Of a stretch of DNA of 49,229 nt, positions 27,582 through 36,007 are shown piece after piece. The stretch comes from Leptofilum sp050292445. GTDB taxonomy: Bacteria; Chloroflexota; Anaerolineae; Promineifilales; Promineifilaceae. The notes under the pieces are model-generated. The model was given only the letters and a program-made list of their open reading frames with translations, was not told the DNA's origin and did no database searches. The DNA lies in the NCBI GenBank assembly GCA_050292445.1, contig JBNKLQ010000002.1, forward strand, positions 1-49,229. Direction: 5' to 3'. Each line of letters opens with the position of its first letter. Position 1 is the stretch's first letter. A program made the translations under genes and the position numbers.

Positions 27582-28130
27582 ATTCGAAAACGGCGTAGTA
27601 GTAATCGTACAAGGGTCAGTAAAGGCCCGGAATATCGTATTAATCGGCGTATACGGGTTCGTGAAGTCAGATTGATTGACCATGAAGGCACGAATCACGG
27701 TGTTGTGCCCACCAATCAAGCTTTACAAATGGCTGAAGAGGCCGAACTTGATCTGGTAGAAGTTGCACCAAACGCCAAACCACCAGTTTGCCGCATCATG
27801 GATTACGGCAAATTTGCCTACGAGAAGACAAAGCGGGAACGGGAAGCGCGCAAACTACAGAAGCAAATTGAAATCAAGACGCTTCGTTTGACCCCGCGAA
27901 CTTCCGACTTCCACCGCGATGTTTACGTCAATAAAGCCAAAAAATGGCTTGAAGAAGGCAAAAAAGTCAAATTCCAGGTTCGCTTTAAAGCGCGCGAAAT
28001 CACTTATCCAGAAATTGGTCAGCAAACCCTGGAAGAAATTGCCGAAATTCTGAGTGAACTTGCTGAAGTAGAGCAGGCACCTAAGCTGGAAGGCTGGTCG
28101 ATGACACTCTTACTGAATCCAACAGATTAG
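27582..28130 (+). CDS. infC: Translation initiation factor IF-3
   Basis: IF-3 binds the 30S subunit and checks start-codon/initiator pairing. 182 residues with the N-domain (GPEYRINRRIRVREVRLID), the linker and the C-domain (IKTLRLTPRTSDFHRD, QVRFKAREITYPEIG). The most likely start is the rare codon ATT at 27582: GGAGA lies 9 nt before it, the family N-terminus fits, and no ATG or GTG is near. Start codon AUU is well known in infC of E. coli, where it allows self-repression by IF-3. The gene is followed by rpmI and rplT in the classic order. Confidence 0.93.
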   Translation: MRKRRSSNRTRVSKGPEYRINRRIRVREVRLIDHEGTNHGVVPTNQALQMAEEAELDLVEVAPNAKPPVCRIMDYGKFAYEKTKREREARKLQKQIEIKTLRLTPRTSDFHRDVYVNKAKKWLEEGKKVKFQVRFKAREITYPEIGQQTLEEIAEILSELAEVEQAPKLEGWSMTLLLNPTD

Positions 28131-28205
28131 TTTTTGACGTTTTTTAACTGATTTTGCTATCTGTTGTTTGTTCACAACATAAAACAAAATGTAGGTTTGC
28201 AGGAT

Positions 28206-28226
28206 AAGCCCCTCAGGGGGCTTTTG
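28206..28226 (+). promoter_or_regulatory. Hairpin in the infC-rpmI gap (possible attenuator)
   Basis: AAGCCCC-tcag-GGGGCTT (28206-28223) followed by TTgtg. It has terminator shape with a weak T-run in a 141-bp gap before rpmI. In many bacteria the rpmI-rplT part is controlled by L20; I cannot tell whether this hairpin takes part. Confidence 0.5.
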
Positions 28227-28271
28227 TGTGAAAGTAGAAATAATCTGCACTTTCACTATTGAGAGGACAAA

Positions 28272-28520
28272 ATGGCTAAAGCAAAAAAGAAAAAATACAA
28301 ATTGAAGACATACAAAGCGGCGGCCAAGCGTTTTCGTGTAACTGGCAGCGGCAAGATTGTACGCACCAAAGGTGGCAAGAGCCATTTGCGTCGGCGTAAA
28401 TCTAAGCGTACCAAGCGGTTGTTTAGCCGTATGCTGGTTGTCGAAAGCTCTGGCGATATTAAACGTATCAAACGATTGGCCCCCTACTTGAAAAAGTACA
28501 AGGCAAATCCGCCGTCCTAA
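28272..28520 (+). CDS. rpmI: 50S ribosomal protein L35
   Basis: Basic 82-residue protein with the L35 pattern KLKTYKAAAKRFRVTGSGKI and RRRKSKRTKRLF. It is longer than the usual ~65 residues through its C-terminal end (KYKANPPS). Start ATG 28272 follows gagagga. It stands between infC and rplT as in most bacteria. Confidence 0.95.
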   Translation: MAKAKKKKYKLKTYKAAAKRFRVTGSGKIVRTKGGKSHLRRRKSKRTKRLFSRMLVVESSGDIKRIKRLAPYLKKYKANPPS

Positions 28521-28543
28521 ATATTTTACTAAAGTGATTCGCT

Positions 28544-28587
28544 GCCTGGCCTCGGTCTTCCCCAGGGAAACGGCTTGAGCGCCAGGC
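28544..28587 (+). promoter_or_regulatory. Stem-loop between rpmI and rplT
   Basis: GCCTGGC (28544-28550) pairs with GCCAGGC (28581-28587) around an inner region with further G/C-rich complementarity. It could be a processing or L20-responsive element; this is inference from position. Confidence 0.35.
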
Positions 28588-28591
28588 CATA

Positions 28592-28641
28592 ATAATCGGC
28601 CAAATTACGGCTCGTTAAGTCAGAAACGTTTTGCCGATTAT
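28592..28641. repeat. Inverted repeat ATAATCGGC / GCCGATTAT
   Basis: Perfect 9-bp arms (28592-28600, 28633-28641) with a 32-bp spacer, 24 bp before rplT. A diverged second copy of the element is at 24782-24834, and both share ttttGCCGATTA-ACAAA-like right ends. Confidence 0.6.
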
Positions 28642-28665
28642 ACAAACAAACGCGAGGTTTACATA

Positions 28666-29022
28666 ATGAGAGTTAAGGGTGGGTTTACAACCCAACGTCG
28701 TCATAAAAAAATATTAAAAATGACGAAAGGCCAATGGGGCACACGGAGCAAATTGTTCCGTCGCGCCAACGAGGCCATGATGAAATCTTACTGGTACGCA
28801 TACCGCGACCGCCGCGTCCGCCGGCGTGAGTTCCGCCGCTTGTGGATTACACGCATTAACGCGGCCGTGCGGATGCATGATTTAAGCTACAGCCGTTTTA
28901 TTCACGGATTGAAGCTGGCAAATGTGAATCTGGATCGTAAAGCATTGGCCCATTTGGCCGTGCGAGATGAAGCTGCTTTTGCGGCCGTTGTAAATCTGGC
29001 AAAGGAAGCATTGGCGAACTGA
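28666..29022 (+). CDS. rplT: 50S ribosomal protein L20
   Basis: Typical 118-residue L20 that binds 23S rRNA early in assembly: MRVKGGFTTQRRHKKILKMTKG at the N-terminus (residues 1-22 split here as MRVKGGFTTQ and RRHKKILKMTKG), then YWYAYRDRRVRRREFR and LWITRINAA. Third gene of the infC-rpmI-rplT set, closed by the terminator at 29063. Confidence 0.96.
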   Translation: MRVKGGFTTQRRHKKILKMTKGQWGTRSKLFRRANEAMMKSYWYAYRDRRVRRREFRRLWITRINAAVRMHDLSYSRFIHGLKLANVNLDRKALAHLAVRDEAAFAAVVNLAKEALAN

Positions 29023-29062
29023 TTCACGCCTAATTTAATCTTTTTGATTGCCTACATTTTGG

Positions 29063-29098
29063 AAGCGTCACGCAATGATTCGCGTGGCGCTTTTTTTA
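29063..29098 (+). terminator. Intrinsic terminator after rplT
   Basis: An 11-bp stem with one G-U pair (29063-29073 with 29082-29092), 8-nt loop, T-run to 29097. It ends the infC-rpmI-rplT transcript. Confidence 0.9.
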
Positions 29099-29107
29099 TT
29101 GAAGCAG

Positions 29108-29168
29108 GGTGCGACGCACTTAACAAGTTCAAGTTGGTGGCCTCCCGACTTACCAAGTGCGTCGCACC
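29108..29168. repeat. Inverted repeat GGTGCGACGCACTT / AAGTGCGTCGCACC
   Basis: Perfect 14-bp arms (29108-29121, 29155-29168). It is the same element as at 1145-1208 between kduI and kduD. It lies just after the rplT terminator. Confidence 0.7.
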
Positions 29169-29241
29169 TCCAATTGAGTTGCATAATCGCAGGGATACCG
29201 TATTTGTCTCAGATGTGTGGCTCTTGTAATATCCGCCGACG

Positions 29242-31329
29242 ATGCGCAATTTTTTAGCTGTGGAGAAGCGAACCGGGTTTGCCTTTTGGCTGCTGTTGAT
29301 TTTGTTAACGGCCGTTTCCCTGCGCCTCTACCAATTAACCAATATCCCTCCAGGACTTACCCACGACGAAGCCGATCATGGCATTACGGCCGGTTCCATC
29401 CTTAATGGCACGCGCGAAGTTTATTTCACCATTGGCTATGGTCGGGAACCCCTGTTTGATTACGCCACAGCGGGCGCGATGGCTCTGTTGGGTCAAACAG
29501 GTTGGGTGCTGCGCGGAACGGCCGTCTTCTTTAGCCTGCTCATGATAGGGGGCATAACCGCTTGGACTCGCCTCGCCTTCAACAAACGCGTGGCCCTGCT
29601 CAGCGCCGCTGGACTGGCAGTGGGTTTTTGGCCCGTCATGGCCGCTCGCCAGGGGTTGCGCTCCATTACCCTGCCCGCCCTCTTTACCCTGGCACTTTAT
29701 TTTTTCTGGCGCGGCCTGCAACAAGCTGAGATTGGAGAACCTGTCCTGAGCCTGCCGAAGGATTGGAGATTAGAGACCAGTCCCACAGATTACCGATCAC
29801 TGATTACTGATTACCGCTTACTGGCTTCCTGCTTACTCGCTGGCCTTTTCCTCGGCCTCACCTTCTACACCTACATTCCGGCCCGGGGGCTGTGGCTGCT
29901 GTTTCCTGCGTTGCTGCTGCTGGGCGGCCTATGGAATCGCAGCTGGCTACGGCGCGTTTGGCCAGGATCAGCGCTGGTTTTGCTCTTGGCTGGCGGGCTG
30001 GGCTGGCCACTGTTTGCTTATCTACGTGCTAATCCCAGTGCCGAAGTTCGCATTGATGAATTAAGTGTGCCACTGACGGCCGTTCTCCACGGAGACTTTT
30101 CCTTACTGTGGACCAACATCAAAGGCGGGTTGGCAATTTTTACGCTGGCAGGCGATACGGCCTGGCGCTACAACATCCCAGAACGGCCGTTGCTAGGACC
30201 AGTCATGGGCTCACTGTTTTATCTGGGTCTTGGGTTGGCGATTTGGCGATTGGTACGCGGCAAGAAACAAGATTTGAACGGCCGTCTGGCGCATGCGGCC
30301 GCACTTATCTGGCTGCTGGGTGGCTTAGCGCCTGTGCTCATCACCGGGCCAGAGCTGAGCATGACACAAGGGATGGGAATGCAGCCAGTGGTTTATTTGT
30401 TTGTGGCGTTGGCGATTGACAAGCTGTGGCAGGTAGCAGATGGCAAGTGGCAAGTGGTAAGTTTTGTGGGAGTGATTCTGCTCTTTGGCGGTACGGCCGT
30501 TATGACCGTGCGAGATTATTTTGGCACCTGGGCCAATGCTCCGGAAGTGCGGGTACAGTATGAAAGCACGATGACGGCGGTAATGGATTATTTGGCTGAG
30601 CAAGATGTGGTGGAGACGGCCGTTTCTACCATCACCCCTGGACCCTTTCACACCCCCGCCCTGGCCCAGCTAACGCTACCCCATGACGCCAGCGAACCAC
30701 ACTGGTTTGATGGTCGAGGCAGCCTCATCATGCCCAATGCAGACGAGGCGCTGCTGGTTTTTTCGGGATTTGCACCACTGCCAGAAGCGTTGATACCTTA
30801 TTTGGAAACGGCCGTTCTGCAAGACACCCTCCCCTTGCGCCCCACAGATCAAGATCGTCCAGTTTGGATTTATCGTATCGCAGCCAATGAGGCTTTGGCC
30901 GCATGGCAAACGTGGCTGACCCCCCAATCCGCTCAATTTGGGGATGTGGCTCAGCTAATCGGGTATGATTTGTCAGCTAAAGCAATGGCTCCGGGTGAGG
31001 CAATTCAGCTCGTGACCGTGTGGCAGGTGCAAGATGCGCCGCCCGACTTGCGACTGTTTACCCATGTGGTGGGGCCAGATGGCGTGCCAGTGGCCCAGGC
31101 AGACCGGCTAGATGCGCCCAGCAGCAGCTGGGTAACGGGTGATTGGTTGGTGCAGCTGCATAAAATTATGGTGCCACAGGAAACGGCCGTAGGCCACTAC
31201 CCGCTCACCATCGGCCTTTACAGTTGCCTGGATGTGGCTTGTGAGCAAACCCAACGCCTGCCGGTGCAGCAAAATGGCGCGGCCATTGGCGACAACCTTC
31301 AATTAACCGAATTGGTAATTACAGAATGA
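29242..31329 (+). CDS. Glycosyltransferase family 39-like membrane protein
   Basis: 695 residues with about 11 membrane helices up to residue 420, then a soluble part ending in the beta module shared with its neighbours (GYDLSAKAMAPGEAIQLVTVWQ). The first outside loop, LTHDEADHGITAG, has the acidic pair expected at the active site of PMT/ArnT-like (GT39/GT83) enzymes that use polyprenyl-phosphate sugars. A loop at about 167-195 is encoded by inserted repeats (EPVLSLPKD then iterated TDYR). First of three similar genes in a row. Donor and acceptor are unknown. Confidence 0.8.
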   Translation: MRNFLAVEKRTGFAFWLLLILLTAVSLRLYQLTNIPPGLTHDEADHGITAGSILNGTREVYFTIGYGREPLFDYATAGAMALLGQTGWVLRGTAVFFSLLMIGGITAWTRLAFNKRVALLSAAGLAVGFWPVMAARQGLRSITLPALFTLALYFFWRGLQQAEIGEPVLSLPKDWRLETSPTDYRSLITDYRLLASCLLAGLFLGLTFYTYIPARGLWLLFPALLLLGGLWNRSWLRRVWPGSALVLLLAGGLGWPLFAYLRANPSAEVRIDELSVPLTAVLHGDFSLLWTNIKGGLAIFTLAGDTAWRYNIPERPLLGPVMGSLFYLGLGLAIWRLVRGKKQDLNGRLAHAAALIWLLGGLAPVLITGPELSMTQGMGMQPVVYLFVALAIDKLWQVADGKWQVVSFVGVILLFGGTAVMTVRDYFGTWANAPEVRVQYESTMTAVMDYLAEQDVVETAVSTITPGPFHTPALAQLTLPHDASEPHWFDGRGSLIMPNADEALLVFSGFAPLPEALIPYLETAVLQDTLPLRPTDQDRPVWIYRIAANEALAAWQTWLTPQSAQFGDVAQLIGYDLSAKAMAPGEAIQLVTVWQVQDAPPDLRLFTHVVGPDGVPVAQADRLDAPSSSWVTGDWLVQLHKIMVPQETAVGHYPLTIGLYSCLDVACEQTQRLPVQQNGAAIGDNLQLTELVITE
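29740..29822 (+). repeat. In-frame dispersed repeats inside the glycosyltransferase gene
   Basis: The palindromic cctgtcctgagcctgccgaa (29740-29759) is followed by ggattggagatt and by iterated gattacTgatTACCG units. They encode PVLSLPKD and (I)TDYR repeats in a loop between membrane helices. The iterated unit matches the sequence at 18153-18206. Confidence 0.6.
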
Positions 31330-31359
31330 GAACGATAAACGTTTCTGAGAAAGCGCGAC

Positions 31360-31442
31360 ACAAAGCTACATCAAGGAACCACAGAGTTTCACAGAGAAAA
31401 GCTAAGAAAATCTTTGCGTTCTCTGCGTCTGCGCGGTTCGTT
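31360..31442 (-). repeat. Degenerate dispersed repeat before the second glycosyltransferase
   Basis: Contains ccacagagtttcacagag and ctttgcgttctctgcgtct. It is an opposite-orientation relative of the sequence at 195-270. Its presence argues against a TTG start at 31414 for the following gene. Confidence 0.45.
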
Positions 31443-31461
31443 TTTCACTCAAAGGTGGGTT

Positions 31462-33477
31462 GTGGGCAGGCATAAGCGCGATTTTTGGCTGGTGCTGGGC
31501 ATCACTTTTGTGGCATTTGTGCTGCGACTGTGGCAGTTGGGCCAATTGCCGCCCGGCTGGCGCGACGATGAGCTGATCAATTCGCTCGTCATTTCGCAGC
31601 ATGTGCTGGATGGCAATCTGGCCGTCTACTACGCCGATGCCTCTGGACACGAGGCACTGTATCACGCGCTGAACGCGATCATGCTGGGGCTGTTTGGGGC
31701 CAACTGGGTGGGGATTCGGCTGCTCTCCGCATTTTTGGGCACGCTAACCGTGCCCCTGACCTTCCAGGTGGGTCGCAAACTGTTTGGTCGCTGGGTAGGA
31801 TTCACAGCCGCAGCGGGCCTGACGGTCAGCTTTTGGGGGTTGATGTATGCCCGTTTTGGCCTGCGTCACATCCTGATGCCGATGCTGACGCTGGCAACGT
31901 TTTACTTTTTCTGGCGCGGCTTCCAAAAAGGAGATTGGAGATTGGAGATTGGAGATTTTCGCGAGTCAATCTTCAATTATTTGATAGCGGCCGTTTTCAT
32001 GGGGCTGGGCTTCTACACCTATTTTGCCGGGCGTGGAGTACCGTTGATTTTGCTGGCGTTTATGGGATTTGTGTGGCTGGTAAAACGGCCGTCCTTCTGG
32101 CAGCAGTGGCGTGGCTGGGTAGTGATGCTGGTGGTAGCGGCCGTACTTGCCATCCCGCTTATCCTCACCTTGCAAGCCCAACCGGAGGCCGAAGGGCGTG
32201 TGGGCGAACTGGCCGTCCCTCTGGTAGAAGCGCGCCAGGGCAATTTTGAGCCACTGCAAGAATACGCGATTACCACATTGGGCATGTTCCACGCCACTGG
32301 CGACGATGAGTGGCTGTACAACATCCCCAATCGGCCGTTGTTTGGCGTGGTGGGTGCACTCTTTTTTTGGGGCGGTGTACTTTTGGCCCTGTTCGATCTG
32401 CTGTGGCTGGCCTGGATGAAAGTGCGCCGCCGTGCTGCTGAACCGGCCATCGTGGCGCGTGCCCTATCTGCCGCTTTTTTGCTGCTTTGGTGGCTGGCTG
32501 GCATTGCGCCAGCTTTCATCAGCGTGCCACCAGCCAGCCTGGGGCACACCATTTTGGCTCAGCCTGCGACATATATTTTGGCGGCGCTCTTAGTGGGCAG
32601 ATTGGCTGGATGGCAATTTACACACCAATCTCCAATCTCCAATCTCCAACCGCTTTTGGGCCTCTTAGTTGCCTGCGTACTGATTGGCAGCATCGCTATG
32701 CGGGATTTGCCGGATTATTTCCAGCGCTGGCCGGAGCGGGGGATGGTGCGCTTTTTGTACCGGGCAGATATTCAGGATGTGGCCGATTATGTTAACTCTG
32801 AGCCGGAAATGAGCGACTTTGGCGTTTCTGGCTTGCTGGCAGGACCCTGGGATCGGACAGCTTTAGAAATTGATTTACATAATAATGAAGCCATTCGCCC
32901 CCGCTGGTTTAATGCCGAACGTGCGCTGTTGCTCAGTCCGCCGCTTAGTTTTGTGGGCTTTCCAGACACGGCCGTATCCTTTAAGCCCTTCCTAAATCCA
33001 GTTGCCCCTCGCGTAGAGGCTGGCTACTATCAGCTGGCACAAACGGAGGCACAGATATTGGCTGAGCAAACTAAGGAACGCATCTGTTTTAGCAATGGAT
33101 TGTGTTTGTTAACGGCCGTTTTCGACCCTCAAACCAATCGCCTGGAGCTGGGTTGGCAGGTGGCAGAAACGTTGCAACTGCCAGCGATACCGCTCATCAG
33201 CAACCCGCCGCCGCCAGGTGTGTATGCTGGGCCGCGTTTGCAGGTGTTTGCCCAACTGCTAGACGCTGAAGGCAACTTTTTAACCGGGGACGATGGCCTG
33301 TGGGTCGATCCGGTGACGTTGCAGCCGGGCGATATTTTTTTGCAGCAGCATTGGCTTGAATTGCCAGAGGGGATTGTGGCGGAAACGGCCGTCTTCGGCC
33401 TGTATGATCCCATGACTGGTGAACGCATTCTCACCAACGACGGCCGCGATCATTTGAAATTGGAAATTGGAGATTAA
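31462..33477 (+). CDS. Glycosyltransferase family 39-like membrane protein
   Basis: About 671 residues from GTG 31462, chosen because upstream in-frame codons lie in a dispersed repeat; aaaggtgg is only 3 nt away, so the start is uncertain. About 11 membrane helices; the first outside loop has PPGWRDDELINS with the acidic pair typical of GT39/ArnT-like enzymes. It is a clear paralogue of the preceding protein (MYARFGLRHILMPMLTLATF matches MAARQGLRSITLPALFTLAL). Two loops are encoded by GGAGATT heptads. The C-terminal part has one degenerate beta module. Its last codons lie in heptad repeats. Confidence 0.8.
   Translation: MGRHKRDFWLVLGITFVAFVLRLWQLGQLPPGWRDDELINSLVISQHVLDGNLAVYYADASGHEALYHALNAIMLGLFGANWVGIRLLSAFLGTLTVPLTFQVGRKLFGRWVGFTAAAGLTVSFWGLMYARFGLRHILMPMLTLATFYFFWRGFQKGDWRLEIGDFRESIFNYLIAAVFMGLGFYTYFAGRGVPLILLAFMGFVWLVKRPSFWQQWRGWVVMLVVAAVLAIPLILTLQAQPEAEGRVGELAVPLVEARQGNFEPLQEYAITTLGMFHATGDDEWLYNIPNRPLFGVVGALFFWGGVLLALFDLLWLAWMKVRRRAAEPAIVARALSAAFLLLWWLAGIAPAFISVPPASLGHTILAQPATYILAALLVGRLAGWQFTHQSPISNLQPLLGLLVACVLIGSIAMRDLPDYFQRWPERGMVRFLYRADIQDVADYVNSEPEMSDFGVSGLLAGPWDRTALEIDLHNNEAIRPRWFNAERALLLSPPLSFVGFPDTAVSFKPFLNPVAPRVEAGYYQLAQTEAQILAEQTKERICFSNGLCLLTAVFDPQTNRLELGWQVAETLQLPAIPLISNPPPPGVYAGPRLQVFAQLLDAEGNFLTGDDGLWVDPVTLQPGDIFLQQHWLELPEGIVAETAVFGLYDPMTGERILTNDGRDHLKLEIGD
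31930..31957 (+). repeat. Tandem heptamer GGAGATT, four copies, in frame
   Basis: Four copies of GGAGATT encode GDWRLEIGD in a loop between membrane helices. The complement (AATCTCC) is iterated at 32625-32649 in the same gene, and related units end the gene at 33454-33476. Confidence 0.8.
32625..32649 (-). repeat. Tandem heptamer AATCTCC, in frame
   Basis: Three to four iterations of CCAATCT encode QSPISNLQ between two membrane helices. It is the reverse complement of the heptad array 670 bp upstream. Confidence 0.75.
33454..33476 (+). repeat. Heptamer repeat at the gene junction
   Basis: GAAATTGGAAATTGGAGATTAA holds the last codons and stop of the second glycosyltransferase gene. Its GGAG also serves as the probable RBS of the next gene (ATG 33482, 9 nt away). 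Confidence 0.6.
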
Positions 33478-33481
33478 AGCG

Positions 33482-35863
33482 ATGCAGTTGGCTACAAAAA
33501 AGCGTGCCTGGTTCAAACAACCAATTGCCTTTATTTTGCTGGCGTTTGTCCTTTTGTCTTTCGCGTCCAGCGTGATCAATCCCCTGTTTGAATCAACCGA
33601 TGAACTGCGCCATTATCGTTTTGTGCAGCACATCATTCAGCTAAAAAGTTTGCCGGTGCAAGGCGAAGTGGGGTGCAGCGCTCAGGGGCATCACCCGCCG
33701 CTCTTTTATACGTTAGGGGCTGTAACCACGTTTTGGATTGATACAGGCCAGCCAGTTTGCTCCCAGCTGGAAGAAAATCCTTTCTGGCAATATCGCTACT
33801 GGGAAGTGGGGAACGATAACAAAAACCTCTATTTACACACGGCCGCAGAAGCATTTCCCTGGTCTAGTGAAGCGTTGGCGGCCCACATCGTGCGCGGGCT
33901 GAATGTGCTCATCGGGGCAGGGGTTGTTTACCTGACCTGGCTGCTGGGGCGAGCAATTTGGCCGAAACGGCCGTCTTTCGCCTTGGGTGCTGCGGCGTTT
34001 GTCGCCTTTAACCCGATGTTTGTTTACATGGCCGGGTCCATTAACAATGACGTGATTGCCGCGCTAAGCGGAACGGCCGTTTTGCTGGCCAGCGTCACAT
34101 TGGTGCAGTCAGACACGGGGTTGTCTCGACGTTGGGGCATTGGACTGGGTATCCTGTTTGGCCTGGCCTTGATGAGCAAGTTTAATCTGGCAGCGGTGGC
34201 GCTTTTGATTGAAACGGCCGTTACCTGGGTGGCCTGGCGTAAAAAACAGAGGCGGTTGTGGTGGGAAGTCAATCTGCTCATTGCCGGATTGACGCTACTG
34301 CTAGCAGGCTGGTGGTTTGTGCGCAACCAACTTCTGTACGGCGAGCCAACTGGTTTCCAACGGCTCACCGAGCTGTGGGGCGTGCGCAACCCAGCCGAAA
34401 GCTGGGGCGTGGCCATCTTTGAACTACCTTACACCTGGACCAGCCTGTGGGGCCGTTTTGGCTACGGCCAGGTGCCGCTACCTGATGGAATTTATATCGG
34501 CTTGCGTTGGCTGGTGGGAATTGGCTTGTTGGGACTGGTGCTGCGAGTGTGGCCTTTACGTTCGCGAGTCTTACCCTCACCCCAGCCCGTTCCCTCAAGG
34601 GAGCGGGTGCAGCCTTCCCTCCCCCTCTCAGGGAGAGGGCCAGGGTGGGGGTCTTTCCCACTGGCTTTGTTAGCACTTGATGTAATCCTTTTTTTCGCCG
34701 TGGTGTTCAACTACCTGCTGGTGAGTCCGGCCGGAGCGATGGGACGCTTCTTTTTCCCGGCGCTGCCTGCCCTGGCGCTGCTCACTTTCTACGGTCTCGC
34801 CGCCTGGCTCGATCTCATCTCGCCGCAAAAATCAGTCGGCAATCGCCAATCGCCAGTCTCTCTTTTAGCCATTCTCATAAATCTTGGCATGGCTACCCTC
34901 ACCATTATCGCTATTTTTGGCTATCTGGCAGATGCCTTTGCCCGGCCAGAATCGTTTGCGGCGGATACGGCCGTACCCAACCCCAGCAACGTCCAGTTCG
35001 ACAACTTCGCTATTTTGCGTGGCTACGAACTGGACAGCACTACGCTGCAACCCGGCGGCTACCTGACGCTCAATTTGTTTTGGGAAGTCATTAACCAGCC
35101 ACCCGGCAACTTTTTGCTGTTTGTGCATCTGATTGACCAGGAAACCGGCACGCTCATTGCCCAGAGAGACACCCATCCCGGTTTGGGCAGCTTCCCCAGC
35201 AGCCAGTGGCAACCAGGTGACCGCTTTGTTGACACCATTCGCCTGCACGCCAGCGAGACGATGTACACACCGGCCACGGCCGATTTGCAAATTGGGCTAT
35301 ACGCCCCAGGCGAAAACAGTTACCGGCTAGGCGTTGCCGCCGCTGACGGCACCTTTTTAGGCGACTCCCTTCCCTTGAGCGAGATTGCTGTGGCCGAAGT
35401 AGGAAATTGGCGCGCTGATGGACAATCGTTCCCCAATTTGCTGAACCAGAACTTTTTTAACGATTTGCGCCTGACCGGGTATGAATACAATAAGCGGGTG
35501 TTGGCTCCTGGCGAATCGCTGGAGGTGACGCTTTACTGGGAAGCGCTGCGGAATGCACCGCCGGATTATTTGGTGGAGGTGGCATTATGCGAACTTCCCT
35601 GCCCAGAATGGCAACCTGCGTTGGTAACGGCCGTTTCCCCTCCCCCATCCGCGCCCACCAGCAGCTGGCAATCGGGCCAAATTGTGGCCGACACCCATAT
35701 TTTGCCCTTAAGTCCCGATTTGTCGCCTAATTCTTATGGTATTCACGTCACCTTAATTGACGCTGTTACAAAAGCACCACAGAATATTGTTGCCGAGGAT
35801 GGACACTACATTGATGATCGCTTATTATTATCAAGTATCCGTGTTCAGCAAATCACAGAGTAA
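33482..35863 (+). CDS. Glycosyltransferase-like membrane protein with two C-terminal beta modules
   Basis: 793 residues from ATG 33482 (GGAG 9 nt before); a TTG at 33467 overlaps the previous gene and is less likely. About 10-12 membrane helices. The first outside loop (FESTDELRHYRFVQHI) and GCSAQGHHPPLFYTLG are the pattern of PMT-like GT-C proteins. Two copies of the beta module follow at about 500-640 and 660-790 (FAILRGYELDSTTLQPGGYL; RLTGYEYNKRVLAPGESLEV). A cytoplasmic or outside loop near 363-395 is encoded by a palindromic repeat (34572-34651). Probably works with the three related proteins in surface glycan or glycoprotein assembly. Confidence 0.8.
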   Translation: MQLATKKRAWFKQPIAFILLAFVLLSFASSVINPLFESTDELRHYRFVQHIIQLKSLPVQGEVGCSAQGHHPPLFYTLGAVTTFWIDTGQPVCSQLEENPFWQYRYWEVGNDNKNLYLHTAAEAFPWSSEALAAHIVRGLNVLIGAGVVYLTWLLGRAIWPKRPSFALGAAAFVAFNPMFVYMAGSINNDVIAALSGTAVLLASVTLVQSDTGLSRRWGIGLGILFGLALMSKFNLAAVALLIETAVTWVAWRKKQRRLWWEVNLLIAGLTLLLAGWWFVRNQLLYGEPTGFQRLTELWGVRNPAESWGVAIFELPYTWTSLWGRFGYGQVPLPDGIYIGLRWLVGIGLLGLVLRVWPLRSRVLPSPQPVPSRERVQPSLPLSGRGPGWGSFPLALLALDVILFFAVVFNYLLVSPAGAMGRFFFPALPALALLTFYGLAAWLDLISPQKSVGNRQSPVSLLAILINLGMATLTIIAIFGYLADAFARPESFAADTAVPNPSNVQFDNFAILRGYELDSTTLQPGGYLTLNLFWEVINQPPGNFLLFVHLIDQETGTLIAQRDTHPGLGSFPSSQWQPGDRFVDTIRLHASETMYTPATADLQIGLYAPGENSYRLGVAAADGTFLGDSLPLSEIAVAEVGNWRADGQSFPNLLNQNFFNDLRLTGYEYNKRVLAPGESLEVTLYWEALRNAPPDYLVEVALCELPCPEWQPALVTAVSPPPSAPTSSWQSGQIVADTHILPLSPDLSPNSYGIHVTLIDAVTKAPQNIVAEDGHYIDDRLLLSSIRVQQITE
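34572..34651 (+). repeat. Palindromic repeat inserted in frame
   Basis: Contains CCCGTTCCCTcaaGGGAGCGGG and CCCTCTCaGGGAGAGGG within flanking CCCTCACCCCAGCC and GGCCAGGGTGGGGG. It encodes a Pro/Ser/Arg-rich loop (PSPQPVPSRERVQPSLPLSG) between membrane helices. It has the look of REP-type elements usually found between genes. Confidence 0.7.
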
Positions 35864-35903
35864 GTTTTGACATAGAGTGCAAGGTATCTCGTGATTTGCT
35901 CAA

Positions 35904-35955
35904 GTAAAAGCCAAACTTGAGATCCTCTGAATTCAAGAATCTTTTTGGCTTTTAC
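35904..35955. repeat. Upstream hairpin GTAAAAGCCAAA / TTTGGCTTTTAC
   Basis: Perfect 12-bp arms (35904-35915, 35944-35955) with an inner stem CTTGA/TCAAG (35916-35920, 35933-35937). A second copy stands at 41219-41270 with equal length between arms. One inner pair differs on both sides (C-G here, T-A there), so pairing is kept. Confidence 0.7.
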
Positions 35956-36007
35956 ATCAACCAAAAGGCACCTCGATTTACAAACGAGTTTTAAAGGTTT
36001 TCTATTT

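Noticed and set aside
28206..28226. Riboswitch in the infC-rpmI gap
   Set aside because: Only one simple hairpin is visible; no known aptamer core can be recognised.
29786..29822. CRISPR-like array in the iterated GATTACTGATTACCG sequence
   Set aside because: Units are shorter than 10 bp, imperfect, without spacers, and in frame within a membrane protein gene.
31930..31957. Replication origin iterons
   Set aside because: The heptamers lie within a coding frame, no DnaA boxes or AT-rich unwinding region accompany them, and no replication gene is near.
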